A stretch of 64,000 nt of DNA, from the NCBI RefSeq assembly GCF_017352135.1, contig NZ_CP071455.1:744001-808000 (forward strand), read 5' to 3'. How positions within the stretch are numbered: the first letter of the stretch is position 1; every line of letters begins with the position of its first letter. Made by a program: the position numbers and the translations under genes. The notes under the pieces are model-generated. The model was not told where the DNA came from. It did no database searches and saw only the letters and a list, made by a program, of their open reading frames with translations. Of this stretch, positions 18,207 through 26,759 are shown piece after piece. The stretch comes from Rhizobium lentis. GTDB taxonomy: Bacteria > Pseudomonadota > Alphaproteobacteria > Rhizobiales > Rhizobiaceae.

Positions 18207-18304
18207 ACTCAAATGAGCGGTGATCGTCGGGGCATTGATGGCCGTTTCAGCGTCGGGAAAAGTGACTCTGATATGAGGAAGACAACGAACAAATTTTCAC
18301 CACC

Positions 18305-18335
18305 TGAAGTCCGCGCCCCTGCAGCACGGACTTCA
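18305..18335 (+). terminator. Hairpin followed by T-rich stretch
   Basis: A perfect 9-bp inverted repeat, TGAAGTCCG (18305-18313) and CGGACTTCA (18327-18335), with a 13-base loop is followed by CATTATTTCTCTT. It could end the transcript coming from the HlyD-like gene 100 bases upstream. It is also immediately beyond the stop of the cupin remnant on the other strand. Confidence 0.5.
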
Positions 18336-18337
18336 CA

Positions 18338-18472
18338 TTATTTCTCTTCAAGTATTGTTTTCATTGGCCGGTCCCACTGGATGAGCACGACAGAGCCGGT
18401 CTCGCTGCAGGCCGAATGTTCGGTGCCGGGCGCATTGACGATGTAGCTGCCGCGACCGTAGTCGCCCGCTTC
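18338..18472 (-). pseudogene. C-terminal remnant of a cupin-domain protein
   Basis: Reading the minus strand up to the TAA at 18338-18340 gives EAGDYGRGSYIVNAPGTEHS followed by a CSETGSVVLIQWDRP segment and a short Lys/Glu end. This is the typical second half of a small cupin (ChrR-like or metal-binding cupin), with the 'PGTEHS' strand and His. Upstream the frame runs only to a stop near 18510, without a start codon or the first cupin motif. The 5' part has been lost, so this is a gene relic at the edge of the variable region. Confidence 0.6.
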
Positions 18473-18588
18473 AGGTTTTATCTGCCGATGTACATTCCCC
18501 GCCGGTACCACTTGTTACATTTCCGGCACACGCAGGCGACATCGCACTGGCAATATGGCGTCAGTGGAAACAGCTTGGAGTAATGGAA

Positions 18589-18795
18589 ATGTCGCTTGGA
18601 CTTTGGCAGCTCCGTGAAGCCAAACGGGCACTAACGATCTTTTGTGACGACAATAACCTCAACTTGAATGATGACGTCGCCCTGAGGGCGGCGCAGCAGC
18701 TGTTGCAGCTCGCGCAAGAGCGCTCGGGCACTTCGGAGCAACTTCTTCGTCATTTACAAGAGCACACCGAGTCCGGATCAAAACGCCAACTCTAG
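18589..18795 (+). CDS. Small soluble protein, unknown function
   Basis: 68 residues from the ATG at 18589, which lies at the right distance from GGAG; the ATG at 18583 is too close to it. The protein is helical (two helices joined by an Asn/Asp-rich loop, 'DDNNLNLNDD') and polar at the end. No family recognised. It stands alone between the cupin remnant and the efflux genes. Confidence 0.45.
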   Translation: MSLGLWQLREAKRALTIFCDDNNLNLNDDVALRAAQQLLQLAQERSGTSEQLLRHLQEHTESGSKRQL

Positions 18796-18849
18796 CGTGC
18801 TCTTGCACCCCCGAGTGTCGGGTCCCATCGCGATGGCGCACATTACACA

Positions 18850-18865
18850 TTGATACATTTTGCGG
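18850..18865 (+). promoter_or_regulatory. TTGATACATTTT element upstream of pump genes
   Basis: TTGATACATTTTGCGG at 18850-18865 lies about 95 bases before the adaptor gene start. A close relative, TTGATACACTTTTTGG, lies at 24024-24039 about 56 bases before the response regulator. The shared core may be a common promoter -35 region or a binding site for the response regulator (inference). Confidence 0.3.
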
Positions 18866-18959
18866 GAACTGCGGCATAGCCGCGAGACAAGTCTTCGTTA
18901 AATTGCCTTCCCTTCAGGGGCGCGCTCGCGGAGGGTTCGCCGGAAACAGCCTCTTGCTC

Positions 18960-20222
18960 ATGGTGTTCTCAATGATCCGACGTTGCCGCATGGCTTCGCT
19001 CTCACTCCTCGGCTGCGGAGTCTTTGTCCTGGCTGGCTTGAGCCCCGATGTCACGGCCCAGCAATCTGCCAAAGGCCAGGATCCGGAAGTAAGCGTTCAG
19101 AGACTGCAAAGACGGGACGTGACGCTCACGCGTGAATTACCGGGAAGAACAAGCGCGCAGCTGGTCTCCGAGGTCCGGCCGCGGGTGACTGGTACCATTC
19201 GCCGCCGAGTCTTCGAGGAAGGGAGCGTCGTCAAGGCCGGCGACGTCTTGTATGAATTGGATCGAACGTCTTTCGAAGCCACATACCGGAATGCCCAAGC
19301 TGCACTACAGCGGGCTGAGAGCGCCATTCCGAGCTCTCGCGCCAGGTTTGATCGATACCAGCGACTGCGCGTCAGTAATGTCGTGAGCCAACAAGATCTC
19401 GACGAGGCTCGCACTCAATTGCTTCAGGCGGAGGCGGACGTGGCTGCGGCGAATGCAGCCTTGGAAGCCGCCCGCATCGAGCTCGGCTATACAACAATCG
19501 TGGCGCCGATCGGAGGGCGCGTGGATGCCTCCAACGTCACGCAGGGCGCCCTTGTCACACAGGACCAAGCCCAGCCCCTGACCGTTATTCGTCAGCACGA
19601 TATCGTTAATGTCGATCTGGTGCGGTCGAGCTCTAGCCTTTTGACCTTGAACAAGGCGCTGGCGTCAAACCAGATCATGACTAATGGCGAGTTTGTTACG
19701 GTTGAGCTCAAATTGGAAGACGGGTCAAGATACCCGCATCCTGGCAAGTTGCAGTTTTCTGGATCAGCAGTCTCGCAATCGACGGGAATGGTCTCGCTGC
19801 GCGCTGTTTTTCCGAATCCGAACGGCATTTTGATGCCTGGCATGTATGTGCGCGCCCTCATTGAAGAGGGTTTCGTTCAGGGCAGTTTCCTGGTGCCGCA
19901 GCGCGCGGTTTCGCGCAATCCGCGGGGACAAGCTACAGCAAAGTTCGTAACCGACGACATGAAGGTCGAAGAGCGTGTCCTTACCGTCGATCGTACGATC
20001 GGAAACAGTTGGCTCGTAACGGATGGCGTTTCTGATGGTGATCGCGTCATTGTCGAGGGGTTCCAGAGAGCAGGTGTGGGGCAACAGGTCCGGACAAAGC
20101 TAGTCGTCGTCGAAGATGAAACCGGTGACGTGCGAAATGTCGCGGAAGCGTCAGCATCGCCCGGCGAGCCCAAAAGCGACACTCAGGCTTTTGCTGGCTC
20201 ATTGCCTGCGTCGCTTCGGTAG
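18960..20222 (+). CDS. RND efflux periplasmic adaptor (AcrA/MexA/AdeA type)
   Basis: 420 residues from the ATG at 18960; ATGs at 18972 and 18990 are alternatives, and none has a strong ribosome site. A signal peptide ends near VTAQQ. The order is standard: barrel-sandwich half (SEVRPRVTGTIRRRVFEEG), alpha-hairpin coiled coil with DEARTQLLQAEADVAAANAA, second half (YTTIVAPIGGRVDAS), then beta-barrel and membrane-proximal domains. It feeds the pump encoded 8 bp later. No outer-membrane factor gene is present nearby, so the pump must borrow a TolC-type channel. Base composition looks visibly lower in G+C than the 12-18 kb region. Confidence 0.93.
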   Translation: MVFSMIRRCRMASLSLLGCGVFVLAGLSPDVTAQQSAKGQDPEVSVQRLQRRDVTLTRELPGRTSAQLVSEVRPRVTGTIRRRVFEEGSVVKAGDVLYELDRTSFEATYRNAQAALQRAESAIPSSRARFDRYQRLRVSNVVSQQDLDEARTQLLQAEADVAAANAALEAARIELGYTTIVAPIGGRVDASNVTQGALVTQDQAQPLTVIRQHDIVNVDLVRSSSSLLTLNKALASNQIMTNGEFVTVELKLEDGSRYPHPGKLQFSGSAVSQSTGMVSLRAVFPNPNGILMPGMYVRALIEEGFVQGSFLVPQRAVSRNPRGQATAKFVTDDMKVEERVLTVDRTIGNSWLVTDGVSDGDRVIVEGFQRAGVGQQVRTKLVVVEDETGDVRNVAEASASPGEPKSDTQAFAGSLPASLR

Positions 20223-20230
20223 GATCCATC

Positions 20231-23200
20231 ATGTCTCGCTTCTTCATCGAACGCCCCATCTTCGCCTTTGTGCTTGCCATAGCGATCATGATGGCCGGGG
20301 CTCTGTCGATCCCGGCATTATCGATCTCTCAATATCCGCAAATCGCGCCTACGGCTGTCCGGATCACCGCGAATTATCCCGGAGCGGATGCGAAGACGGT
20401 CGAGGACTCGGTGACGAAGGTTATCGAACAAGGCATGACCGGGATCGACAGCGTTGACTATATCTCATCGAGTTCCACAGCGACCGGCGAGGCCTCGATC
20501 ACGCTGACCTTCACCAGCGAAGCCGATCCAGACGTCGCTCAGATGCAGGTTCAAAATAATCTTCAGCTCGTTGAAGCGCGTTTGCCGCAGGCGGTTCTGG
20601 ACAGCGGGTTGACGGTTTCGAAGTCGACGGCCAGCTTTTTCCTGATTGCCGCCCTTGCGTCGCCTGATGGACGGTTGAGCGGCAACGATATCGCCGATTT
20701 TATCGATACCTCGCTCATGGACACGTTAAGACGGGTGCCAGGCGTTGGAGAGGCACGGCTTCTCGGATCGGATCGGTACGCGATGCGGATCTGGGTTGAT
20801 CCCGATAAGCTGGCTCAACACGGTTTGATGGTTGGCGATGTAACGCAGGCCGTTCGGGCGCAAAACACGCAGGTCTCGGCCGGGCAACTGGGTGCGTTGC
20901 CACAACGGCGAGGCCAGCAACTTAACGCAACGGTCACGGCAGGTAGTCGTCTGCAAACTGTCGAGCAGTTCGAGGCCATCATCCTCAACAGCGCTGCAGA
21001 CGGTTCCGTGATCCGCTTGAGCGACGTTGCAACGGTCGAGCTTGGAGCGGAAAGCTACACCAATTCGAGCACGTATAGCGGCACGCCGGCTGCCGGGATT
21101 GGCTTCAGATTGACGTCCGGGGCCAATGCGCTGGAGACGGCGGAAGGCATTCGTGCCGAAATTGAGCGGCAACGGCCCAATTTTCCGCCGAACGTCGAAG
21201 TCCATTACCCGTTTGACACATCGCCTTTCGTTCGATTGTCGATCGAGGGTGTGGTGGTGACCCTGATCGAAGCTATCATTCTCGTCTTTGTCGTCATGTA
21301 CGTCTTCCTACAAAATGTCAGGGCGACGATCATTCCCACGTTGGCAATTCCTGTCGTGCTGCTTGGAACATTCGCTGTCCTCGGACTATTCGGCTATTCG
21401 ATCAACACGCTCACAATGTTTGGGATGGTGTTGGCGATTGGCCTGCTGGTGGATGACGCCATTGTCGTCGTCGAGAATGTCGAGCGGGTAATGGACGAAG
21501 AGGATCTTGGTCCACGAGAGGCAACAATCAGGTCGATGGGCGAGATCAGCAGCGCCCTGATAGGGATAACGACCGTTCTGGCCGCGGTCTTCATCCCGAT
21601 GGCCTTCTTCTCTGGGTCCGTTGGCATCATCTACCGGCAGTTTTCCGTTACCATTGTCACGGCCATGGTCCTGTCCGTCCTTGTTGCATTGGTGCTCACG
21701 CCAGCTCTTTGCGCGTCGCTCCTAAAAAGACGGAGACACGGAGCGACCAAAGCGGCACCGTTTCGGTGGTTCAATGCAGGTTTTATTGGGTTTACGAACC
21801 TTTACCAGCGCGCCACTGCACTCCTGCTTCGCCGCATCGCCCTGGGCGTCGTAATGCTCATCGTGATCTCTGCTGCAGTCGGTGTTTTGATGACAAGACT
21901 GCCCTCCGCCTTCCTGCCAGAGGAAGATCAAGGGCGTCTCGTCACTGCGGTTCAGTTACCGCCCGGTGCAACAGCTGACCGAACGCGTCGGGTGCTCGAT
22001 CAGGTGATCGAACATTATCTGACGAACGAGCGGGATTACGTCGAGGGAATTTTCGGATCGGTCGGCTTCAGTTTTGGCGGCCAAGGGCAGAATGTCGCGA
22101 CGGTATTCGTGGCACTGAAAGACTTCGAACTAAGGCGGACGCCGGAGTCATCGGCGGCGGCGATTGCGCGACGAGCCATGGCCGCATTTGCCAAGATTGC
22201 CGATGGCCGGGTTGTCGCACTTGCGCCTCCTGCCATTCCGGGTTTCGGCAACAACAGCGCATTCGATTTCTACCTGCGCGACACTGCTAATGCTGGACAT
22301 GAAGCCCTGATGGCTGCTCGCAACCAGCTCTTGGGTGCTGCGAGCCGGAACGAAAGACTGACGGGTACTCGTCCGAACGGACTGGATGATACTCCCCAAT
22401 TTTCCGTGGTCATCGATCGTGATCGCGCAAGCGCATTGGGCCTCAATCTCTCAGATATTGACACGACGCTGTCTACGGCTTGGGGAGGTACATATGTGAA
22501 CGATTTTCTAGACCGGGGACGCGTAAAGCGCGTGTATGTTCAGTCAGACGCGGAATTTCGCATGCAGCCTGAGGACTTCGAGCGCTGGCATGTCCGCAAT
22601 GATCTCGGAGAAATGGTTCCACTGTCATCCTTCTCGACCGGGCACTGGGGCTTCGGTTCACCGAGACTGGAGCGGTATAATGGCGTCTCCGCAGTTCAGC
22701 TGCAGGGTTCTCCCTCGGCTGGAGTGAGCTCAGGCCAAGCGATGCAGGAAGTCGATGGCATGGTCGATGATTTGCCAGATGGGTTCTCGCATCAATGGAC
22801 CGGGCTGTCGGCTGAAGAACGGCTCGCTGGAAATCAAGCTCTTCAACTTTACATCATCTCCGTAGTCGTGGTCTTCCTGGCACTTGCCGCGCTTTATGAA
22901 AGCTGGACGATACCGTTCTCGGTCATGCTTTCAGTTCCAGTGGGTATCTTAGGAGCATTGTTCGCCGCGACGCAATTCGGCCAGTTGAACGATGTCTACT
23001 TCAAAGTTGGACTGCTCACGACGATCGGACTGACAGCAAAAAACGCGATCCTGATCGTCGAATTCGCAACGGCAGAGGGAACAAAGGGCAGGGGGCTTGT
23101 CGAAGCGACACTTGAGGCTTCCCGTCAACGCCTGCGACCCATTCTCATGACTTCTTTCGCTTTCATCTTAGGGGTCTTGCCGCTCGCAACCGCTTCAGGC

Positions 23201-23377
23201 GCTGGAGCCGGCAGTCAGAATTCAATTGGTATCGGCGTGATGGGTGGGATGATTTCGGCGACAATCTTCGGCCTATTCTTGATCCCCGTGCTTTATGTCG
23301 CAACGCGAGCGCTGGCTGGCATCAGGACGTCAAGATCGGCTCATTCGCATTCGGAGGCGAACGCACCGGCGGAATGA
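20231..23377 (+). CDS. RND multidrug efflux permease (AcrB/MexB/AdeB type)
   Basis: 1048 residues, the usual length for hydrophobe/amphiphile efflux permeases. The N-terminal MSRFFIERPIFAFVLAIAIM is the family start. Proton-relay residues are in place: the DD pair in 'IGLLVDDAIVVVENVER' (helix 4) and the Lys in 'GLTAKNAILIVEFA' (helix 10). It pumps drugs or detergents from periplasm or inner membrane into an outer-membrane channel, using proton entry. It is cotranscribed with the adaptor (8 bp gap); regulation is probably by the two-component system at 24095-26325. Confidence 0.96.
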   Translation: MSRFFIERPIFAFVLAIAIMMAGALSIPALSISQYPQIAPTAVRITANYPGADAKTVEDSVTKVIEQGMTGIDSVDYISSSSTATGEASITLTFTSEADPDVAQMQVQNNLQLVEARLPQAVLDSGLTVSKSTASFFLIAALASPDGRLSGNDIADFIDTSLMDTLRRVPGVGEARLLGSDRYAMRIWVDPDKLAQHGLMVGDVTQAVRAQNTQVSAGQLGALPQRRGQQLNATVTAGSRLQTVEQFEAIILNSAADGSVIRLSDVATVELGAESYTNSSTYSGTPAAGIGFRLTSGANALETAEGIRAEIERQRPNFPPNVEVHYPFDTSPFVRLSIEGVVVTLIEAIILVFVVMYVFLQNVRATIIPTLAIPVVLLGTFAVLGLFGYSINTLTMFGMVLAIGLLVDDAIVVVENVERVMDEEDLGPREATIRSMGEISSALIGITTVLAAVFIPMAFFSGSVGIIYRQFSVTIVTAMVLSVLVALVLTPALCASLLKRRRHGATKAAPFRWFNAGFIGFTNLYQRATALLLRRIALGVVMLIVISAAVGVLMTRLPSAFLPEEDQGRLVTAVQLPPGATADRTRRVLDQVIEHYLTNERDYVEGIFGSVGFSFGGQGQNVATVFVALKDFELRRTPESSAAAIARRAMAAFAKIADGRVVALAPPAIPGFGNNSAFDFYLRDTANAGHEALMAARNQLLGAASRNERLTGTRPNGLDDTPQFSVVIDRDRASALGLNLSDIDTTLSTAWGGTYVNDFLDRGRVKRVYVQSDAEFRMQPEDFERWHVRNDLGEMVPLSSFSTGHWGFGSPRLERYNGVSAVQLQGSPSAGVSSGQAMQEVDGMVDDLPDGFSHQWTGLSAEERLAGNQALQLYIISVVVVFLALAALYESWTIPFSVMLSVPVGILGALFAATQFGQLNDVYFKVGLLTTIGLTAKNAILIVEFATAEGTKGRGLVEATLEASRQRLRPILMTSFAFILGVLPLATASGAGAGSQNSIGIGVMGGMISATIFGLFLIPVLYVATRALAGIRTSRSAHSHSEANAPAE

Positions 23378-23381
23378 AATC

Positions 23382-23719
23382 GACATCTTTGCCCTGTCAC
23401 TGGCCGCGCGCCCCCTCGATCCACTGTTGGCGGCGGAGGCATGGAGAAAGAGCGGCCGTAAGGTGACAATTGCCACTGTTGTTGAGAGATGGGGTTCAGC
23501 GCCGCGGCCCGCCATCTCGTGATCGACAGCGACGGCAATTTTGAAGCCTCCGTTTCCGGCGGCTGCCTCGAGAGCGCCATTATCGCCGAGGCACTCGATG
23601 TCATCGACAGCGGCGAACCGAAGATGCCTGGAATTCGGCGTTGCCGATGAGACGGCCTGGCGTGCCGGGCTTTCCTGCGGCGGGCGGATCCACATCTATG
23701 TTGATGGGCTCGACTGATG
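23382..23719 (+). pseudogene. xdhC: Frameshifted xdhC-family gene
   Basis: Three consecutive frames give one XdhC-like protein: first SGRKVTIATVVERWGSAPRP up to about 23500; then HLVIDSDGNFEASVSGGCLE to about 23612; then LEFGVADETAWRAGLSCGGR to the TGA at 23717-23719. The first break fits a short deletion after APRP, where relatives have V-G-S; the second fits one extra C after AAGATG. XdhC proteins insert the sulfurated molybdenum cofactor into xanthine dehydrogenase-type enzymes. No start codon is evident just after the permease stop, and no xdhAB genes lie in the window. Non-functional relic. Confidence 0.75.
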
Positions 23720-24094
23720 GAGCTTTGCCGTAACTTGATCGGATACCGATGGCCTTCAACGGCCATCGGTGTTGTCGACGCTTCGCATGGCCGTGGGTCT
23801 CGGCTCATCATAAACTCGACTGCCAAGATGTAGCTCGGCGTTGTCAGCAGAATGTGCCGGAAATGTAATTGGTTGATACAAGTGCATGACTCACCGCTCC
23901 TGCCAAGTTGTCTTGGCTCCGGCTGCAAGTTGTCCCGAATGCAGAGAACACTGATTTGGCAGGCTCTTTAGGACAGCTGTCGTAAGGGTGATGTCTTCAG
24001 GTGCCTTGGCGAGCTGCGAAACTTTGATACACTTTTTGGACTGCGAAAACCTGCCTCATTGAGGTATCTTCTGGGAAGAAATGAGGTTACTCGC
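23720..24094. other. Intergenic region with hairpin
   Basis: About 375 bases with no gene. A perfect 10-bp stem with a 6-base loop lies at 23745-23770 (ACCGATGGCC/GGCCATCGGT) and may be a terminator for the pump or relic transcript. The rest is lower in G+C and carries the TTGATACA element at 24024 before the response regulator. Confidence 0.45.
23745..23770. terminator. Stem-loop downstream of efflux operon
   Basis: ACCGATGGCC, loop TTCAAC, GGCCATCGGT: a perfect 10-bp stem. There is no clear T-run after it (GTTGTCG), so an intrinsic terminator is plausible but unproven. Confidence 0.4.
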
Positions 24095-24814
24095 ATGGAC
24101 AATTCCGCTCATATTTTGGTTGTTGATGATCATGGAGATATCCGAGATCTCGTCCAACAATATCTTGAACAGCACGGGTATAAGGTCAACGCTGTCGATG
24201 GCGGCGCGGCGTTGCGGCGCCTCCTTGAAAAGCAGACCGTCGATCTAATCGTTCTCGACGTGATGATGCCTGGTGAAGATGGGCTTTCCGTTTGCCGCCA
24301 CCTGCGCGCGACGACCAACATCCCCATTATTTTTCTCACCGCAATGGCGGATGACACAGACCGGATCATAGGTTTGGAGCTTGGTGCGGATGATTATCTG
24401 ATCAAGCCGTTCAATCCGAGGGAACTGCTGGCGCGCATTCGCGCAGTATTGCGGAGATCTGGCAACAGTACCTCACAATTTGCCACGGCGACTCCAAAGA
24501 ACGTCCGCGTCGGCCCGTGGCGGGTCAATCTCGGGCGACAGGAAATCTCGGGCGATGACGGTGTTGGGATCCCTCTGAGCTCGGCCGAATTCCGGCTTTT
24601 GAAAGTGTTCATGGAGCGGCCAGGGCTGGTGCTGAGCCGGGAACAGCTCCTTGATCTGACGGTTGGACGAACTGCGGACATCTTCGACCGCAGTATCGAT
24701 AATCAGGTCAGTCGCTTGAGGAAAAAAATCGAGGACAATCCGAAAAACCCATCCATCATCAAGACGCATTGGGGGGGCGGTTACAGTCTTTCGGCAGAGG
24801 TATCTCAGGAATGA
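24095..24814 (+). CDS. OmpR-family response regulator
   Basis: 239 residues from the ATG at 24095, with GAGG 9 bases upstream; the longer start at 24059 adds no conserved residue. Receiver domain: acidic pair D11-D12, phosphoacceptor D55 in LIVLDVMMPGEDG, the switch Thr at 82 and Lys at 104 in DYLIKPF. C-terminal winged helix includes LLKVFMERPGLVLSREQLLD and the DNA-recognition stretch 'RSIDNQVSRLRKKIED'. Its stop overlaps the kinase start by 4 bases. Layout downstream of an RND pump recalls AdeRS-AdeABC; it likely controls the pump (inference). Confidence 0.95.
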   Translation: MDNSAHILVVDDHGDIRDLVQQYLEQHGYKVNAVDGGAALRRLLEKQTVDLIVLDVMMPGEDGLSVCRHLRATTNIPIIFLTAMADDTDRIIGLELGADDYLIKPFNPRELLARIRAVLRRSGNSTSQFATATPKNVRVGPWRVNLGRQEISGDDGVGIPLSSAEFRLLKVFMERPGLVLSREQLLDLTVGRTADIFDRSIDNQVSRLRKKIEDNPKNPSIIKTHWGGGYSLSAEVSQE

Positions 24815-26325
24815 TAAGAACCTGGACGAGAAGCCTCGCTGCCCAGGTCATTGGGCTTATGCTGACCGCCCTGCTCGTAGCGCAGGCGATAACGTTTGTT
24901 ATATCTTGGAACGAGCATTCCAAGGCGCTGGATGCAGCCGCTAAAAGCGAATTCTTCAGTCGCGCTCGCACGCTCACTCGTCTTGTCAATGAGGCAGCGC
25001 CGCCGCTTCGCCAACAGGTGCTGACGGCCAGTGAGACAGGAGATTCCCGGTTTTGGATCACGGACCGTGAGGCAGCAGATGCGCCTGCGTGGCGGCTGGA
25101 AGCCGTCAAGCAATTTGCTCGACCGCTCGAAAATTATGTTGATCTCGTTCGCGTTTTCGAAGGGGGTGAGGCGGTCGCACAAATCCCCAACGCAAATAAG
25201 GTTGCGTCCTCCAATCATGGCGAGGATTGGAGAACACCATTCCAGGAATTGTGGGCGCTGCCTCAGCCAGTGAAATACACGTATTTTGCCGGTGCACGCG
25301 GGTATGGCATGGTCGTCAAACTGGACGACGGGAGATATCTCAATTCAGCGTTCTACATGAAAAAGGGAAGTTGGTGGACGTCAACATCCCTGAGATCGCT
25401 GGTTCTGACGGCACTTGTCCTCGCTGTCATCGGCGTTTTGATAGGGAGCCGCATCGCGCGCCCCCTAAAAAGTCTGGCGATAGCTGCGGAGGCACTTGGG
25501 CGTGGCGAAAATCTACCCCCTCTGGAAGAGAAAGGGCCGGAGGAAATCCGGCGCACGGCAGCCGCGTTCAACCAGATGCAGGCGCGTCTACATCGGTTCA
25601 TCGATGACAGAACCAAGATGCTGGCCGCAATCGGCCACGATCTGCGAACACCGCTCACTTCTCTCCGGCTCAGGACGGAGTTCGTAAAAGATGAGCAGAT
25701 CCAGCAAAAAATGCAGGCCACGATCGAAGAACTTCAAAGCATGACCGAGGCCGCGATAGCCTTTGCACGAGGGGAGTCCACGGAAGAGGAGACACGACCT
25801 ATACAGCTCGAGGCGCTGGTAGGCAGCATTTGTGATGATCAGGAGGACCTAGGCAACCCAGTTACATTCGTTCGCGCCGCGAAGATAACATACCGGTGCC
25901 GGCCTGATGGACTAAGGCGTGCCGTGCGCAACATCGTAGAAAACGCAGTTCGGTACGGAGGCGAGGCAAAGGTGACCATTCTCCAGACCAAAGCCACTGT
26001 CGATATCGTCGTCGAGGACCGCGGACCAGGTATTCCGGAGGAGATGAGAGAAAAGGTCTTCGCTCCATTCTTTCGGCTGGAGGCTTCTCGCAATAAGCAG
26101 ACCGGCGGGATCGGGCTCGGACTTGCAATTGCGCGGGCAGTCGCTCGACAGCATGGCGGCGATATCGTCTTCATCTCTAAAAACATAGGGATGCGGACCA
26201 TTATTTCGCTGCCACGTCACGACAACGGCGACCCCGAGCGACCTCTTAGCAAAAGAACTTGGAACTTGAGAGCATTGGTGGAACGGGCTCGGCGCGGACG
26301 ACGGGTAAAACCAGTGTCTCCCTGA
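24811..26325 (+). CDS. Sensor histidine kinase of the EnvZ/AdeS type
   Basis: 504 residues, start ATG overlapping the regulator stop (ATGA). Two membrane helices (about 12-32 and 194-213) bracket a periplasmic sensor of about 160 residues; a HAMP linker follows (SRIARPLKSLAIAAEALGRG). The phosphoacceptor is H276 in AAIGHDLRTPLTSLR; the ATP-binding domain shows the N box (RNIVENAVRYGG), DRGPGIPEE and GIGLGLAIARAVARQHGG. The periplasmic domain has no recognisable ligand site. It should phosphorylate the regulator it overlaps. Confidence 0.94.
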   Translation: MIRTWTRSLAAQVIGLMLTALLVAQAITFVISWNEHSKALDAAAKSEFFSRARTLTRLVNEAAPPLRQQVLTASETGDSRFWITDREAADAPAWRLEAVKQFARPLENYVDLVRVFEGGEAVAQIPNANKVASSNHGEDWRTPFQELWALPQPVKYTYFAGARGYGMVVKLDDGRYLNSAFYMKKGSWWTSTSLRSLVLTALVLAVIGVLIGSRIARPLKSLAIAAEALGRGENLPPLEEKGPEEIRRTAAAFNQMQARLHRFIDDRTKMLAAIGHDLRTPLTSLRLRTEFVKDEQIQQKMQATIEELQSMTEAAIAFARGESTEEETRPIQLEALVGSICDDQEDLGNPVTFVRAAKITYRCRPDGLRRAVRNIVENAVRYGGEAKVTILQTKATVDIVVEDRGPGIPEEMREKVFAPFFRLEASRNKQTGGIGLGLAIARAVARQHGGDIVFISKNIGMRTIISLPRHDNGDPERPLSKRTWNLRALVERARRGRRVKPVSP

Positions 26326-26485
26326 TGACTGCCTGGTGGCCGGCATCCCCCCTATTCATCGTGTCCTCCGATACGGCTTCCTAGGCGACAGGGTCCGTGC
26401 TTCGGAGTTCGAATGCGTAGCCGAGGATGCCGCGAGTGGGCCCTGCACCAGCAGCACGCTTTGGACATGCGGCAAGCCGCCGCTA

Positions 26486-26593
26486 GGAGAAGAACTGGCC
26501 TATTTCGCCAAATACTGGGATGGCCTCTGCATCTTTTTGACCGATGGTTGCATCGAGATCGACAACAACAGCGTTGAAAGAACCATACGACCT
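26486..26593 (+). mobile_element. IS66-family transposase (TnpC) remnant
   Basis: A 36-residue stretch, GEELAYFAKYWDGLCIFLTD then IEIDNNSVERTIRP, is the highly conserved C-terminal part of IS66 TnpC, including the catalytic Glu region (NNSVERTIRP). What precedes and follows is unrelated, and the usual continuation (I-A-L-N-R-K-N) is replaced by a stop 16 bases later. No terminal inverted repeats or accompanying tnpA/tnpB genes are seen. It marks an old insertion between the kinase and the SDR gene. Confidence 0.7.
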
Positions 26594-26759
26594 GCGTCGG
26601 GTCTGAGTTGAGCGACCGATCTGGGCCGCGGTCCCCTCAGGACGCGTCTGCGTGAGGCTGGCACGTCAACGAGCCGAGCCATCGCTCGGATGGTTGCACC
26701 ACGACTTGCGAGGCGAGCTGCATTGCATCGGCCACCCTCGCAACATCGGTAACCTGAGC

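Noticed and set aside
18865..18897. GGAAC at 18865 as an EcfG promoter for the RND adaptor gene
   Set aside because: The nearest GTT is 27 bases away, outside the 16-17 base spacer of EcfG promoters.
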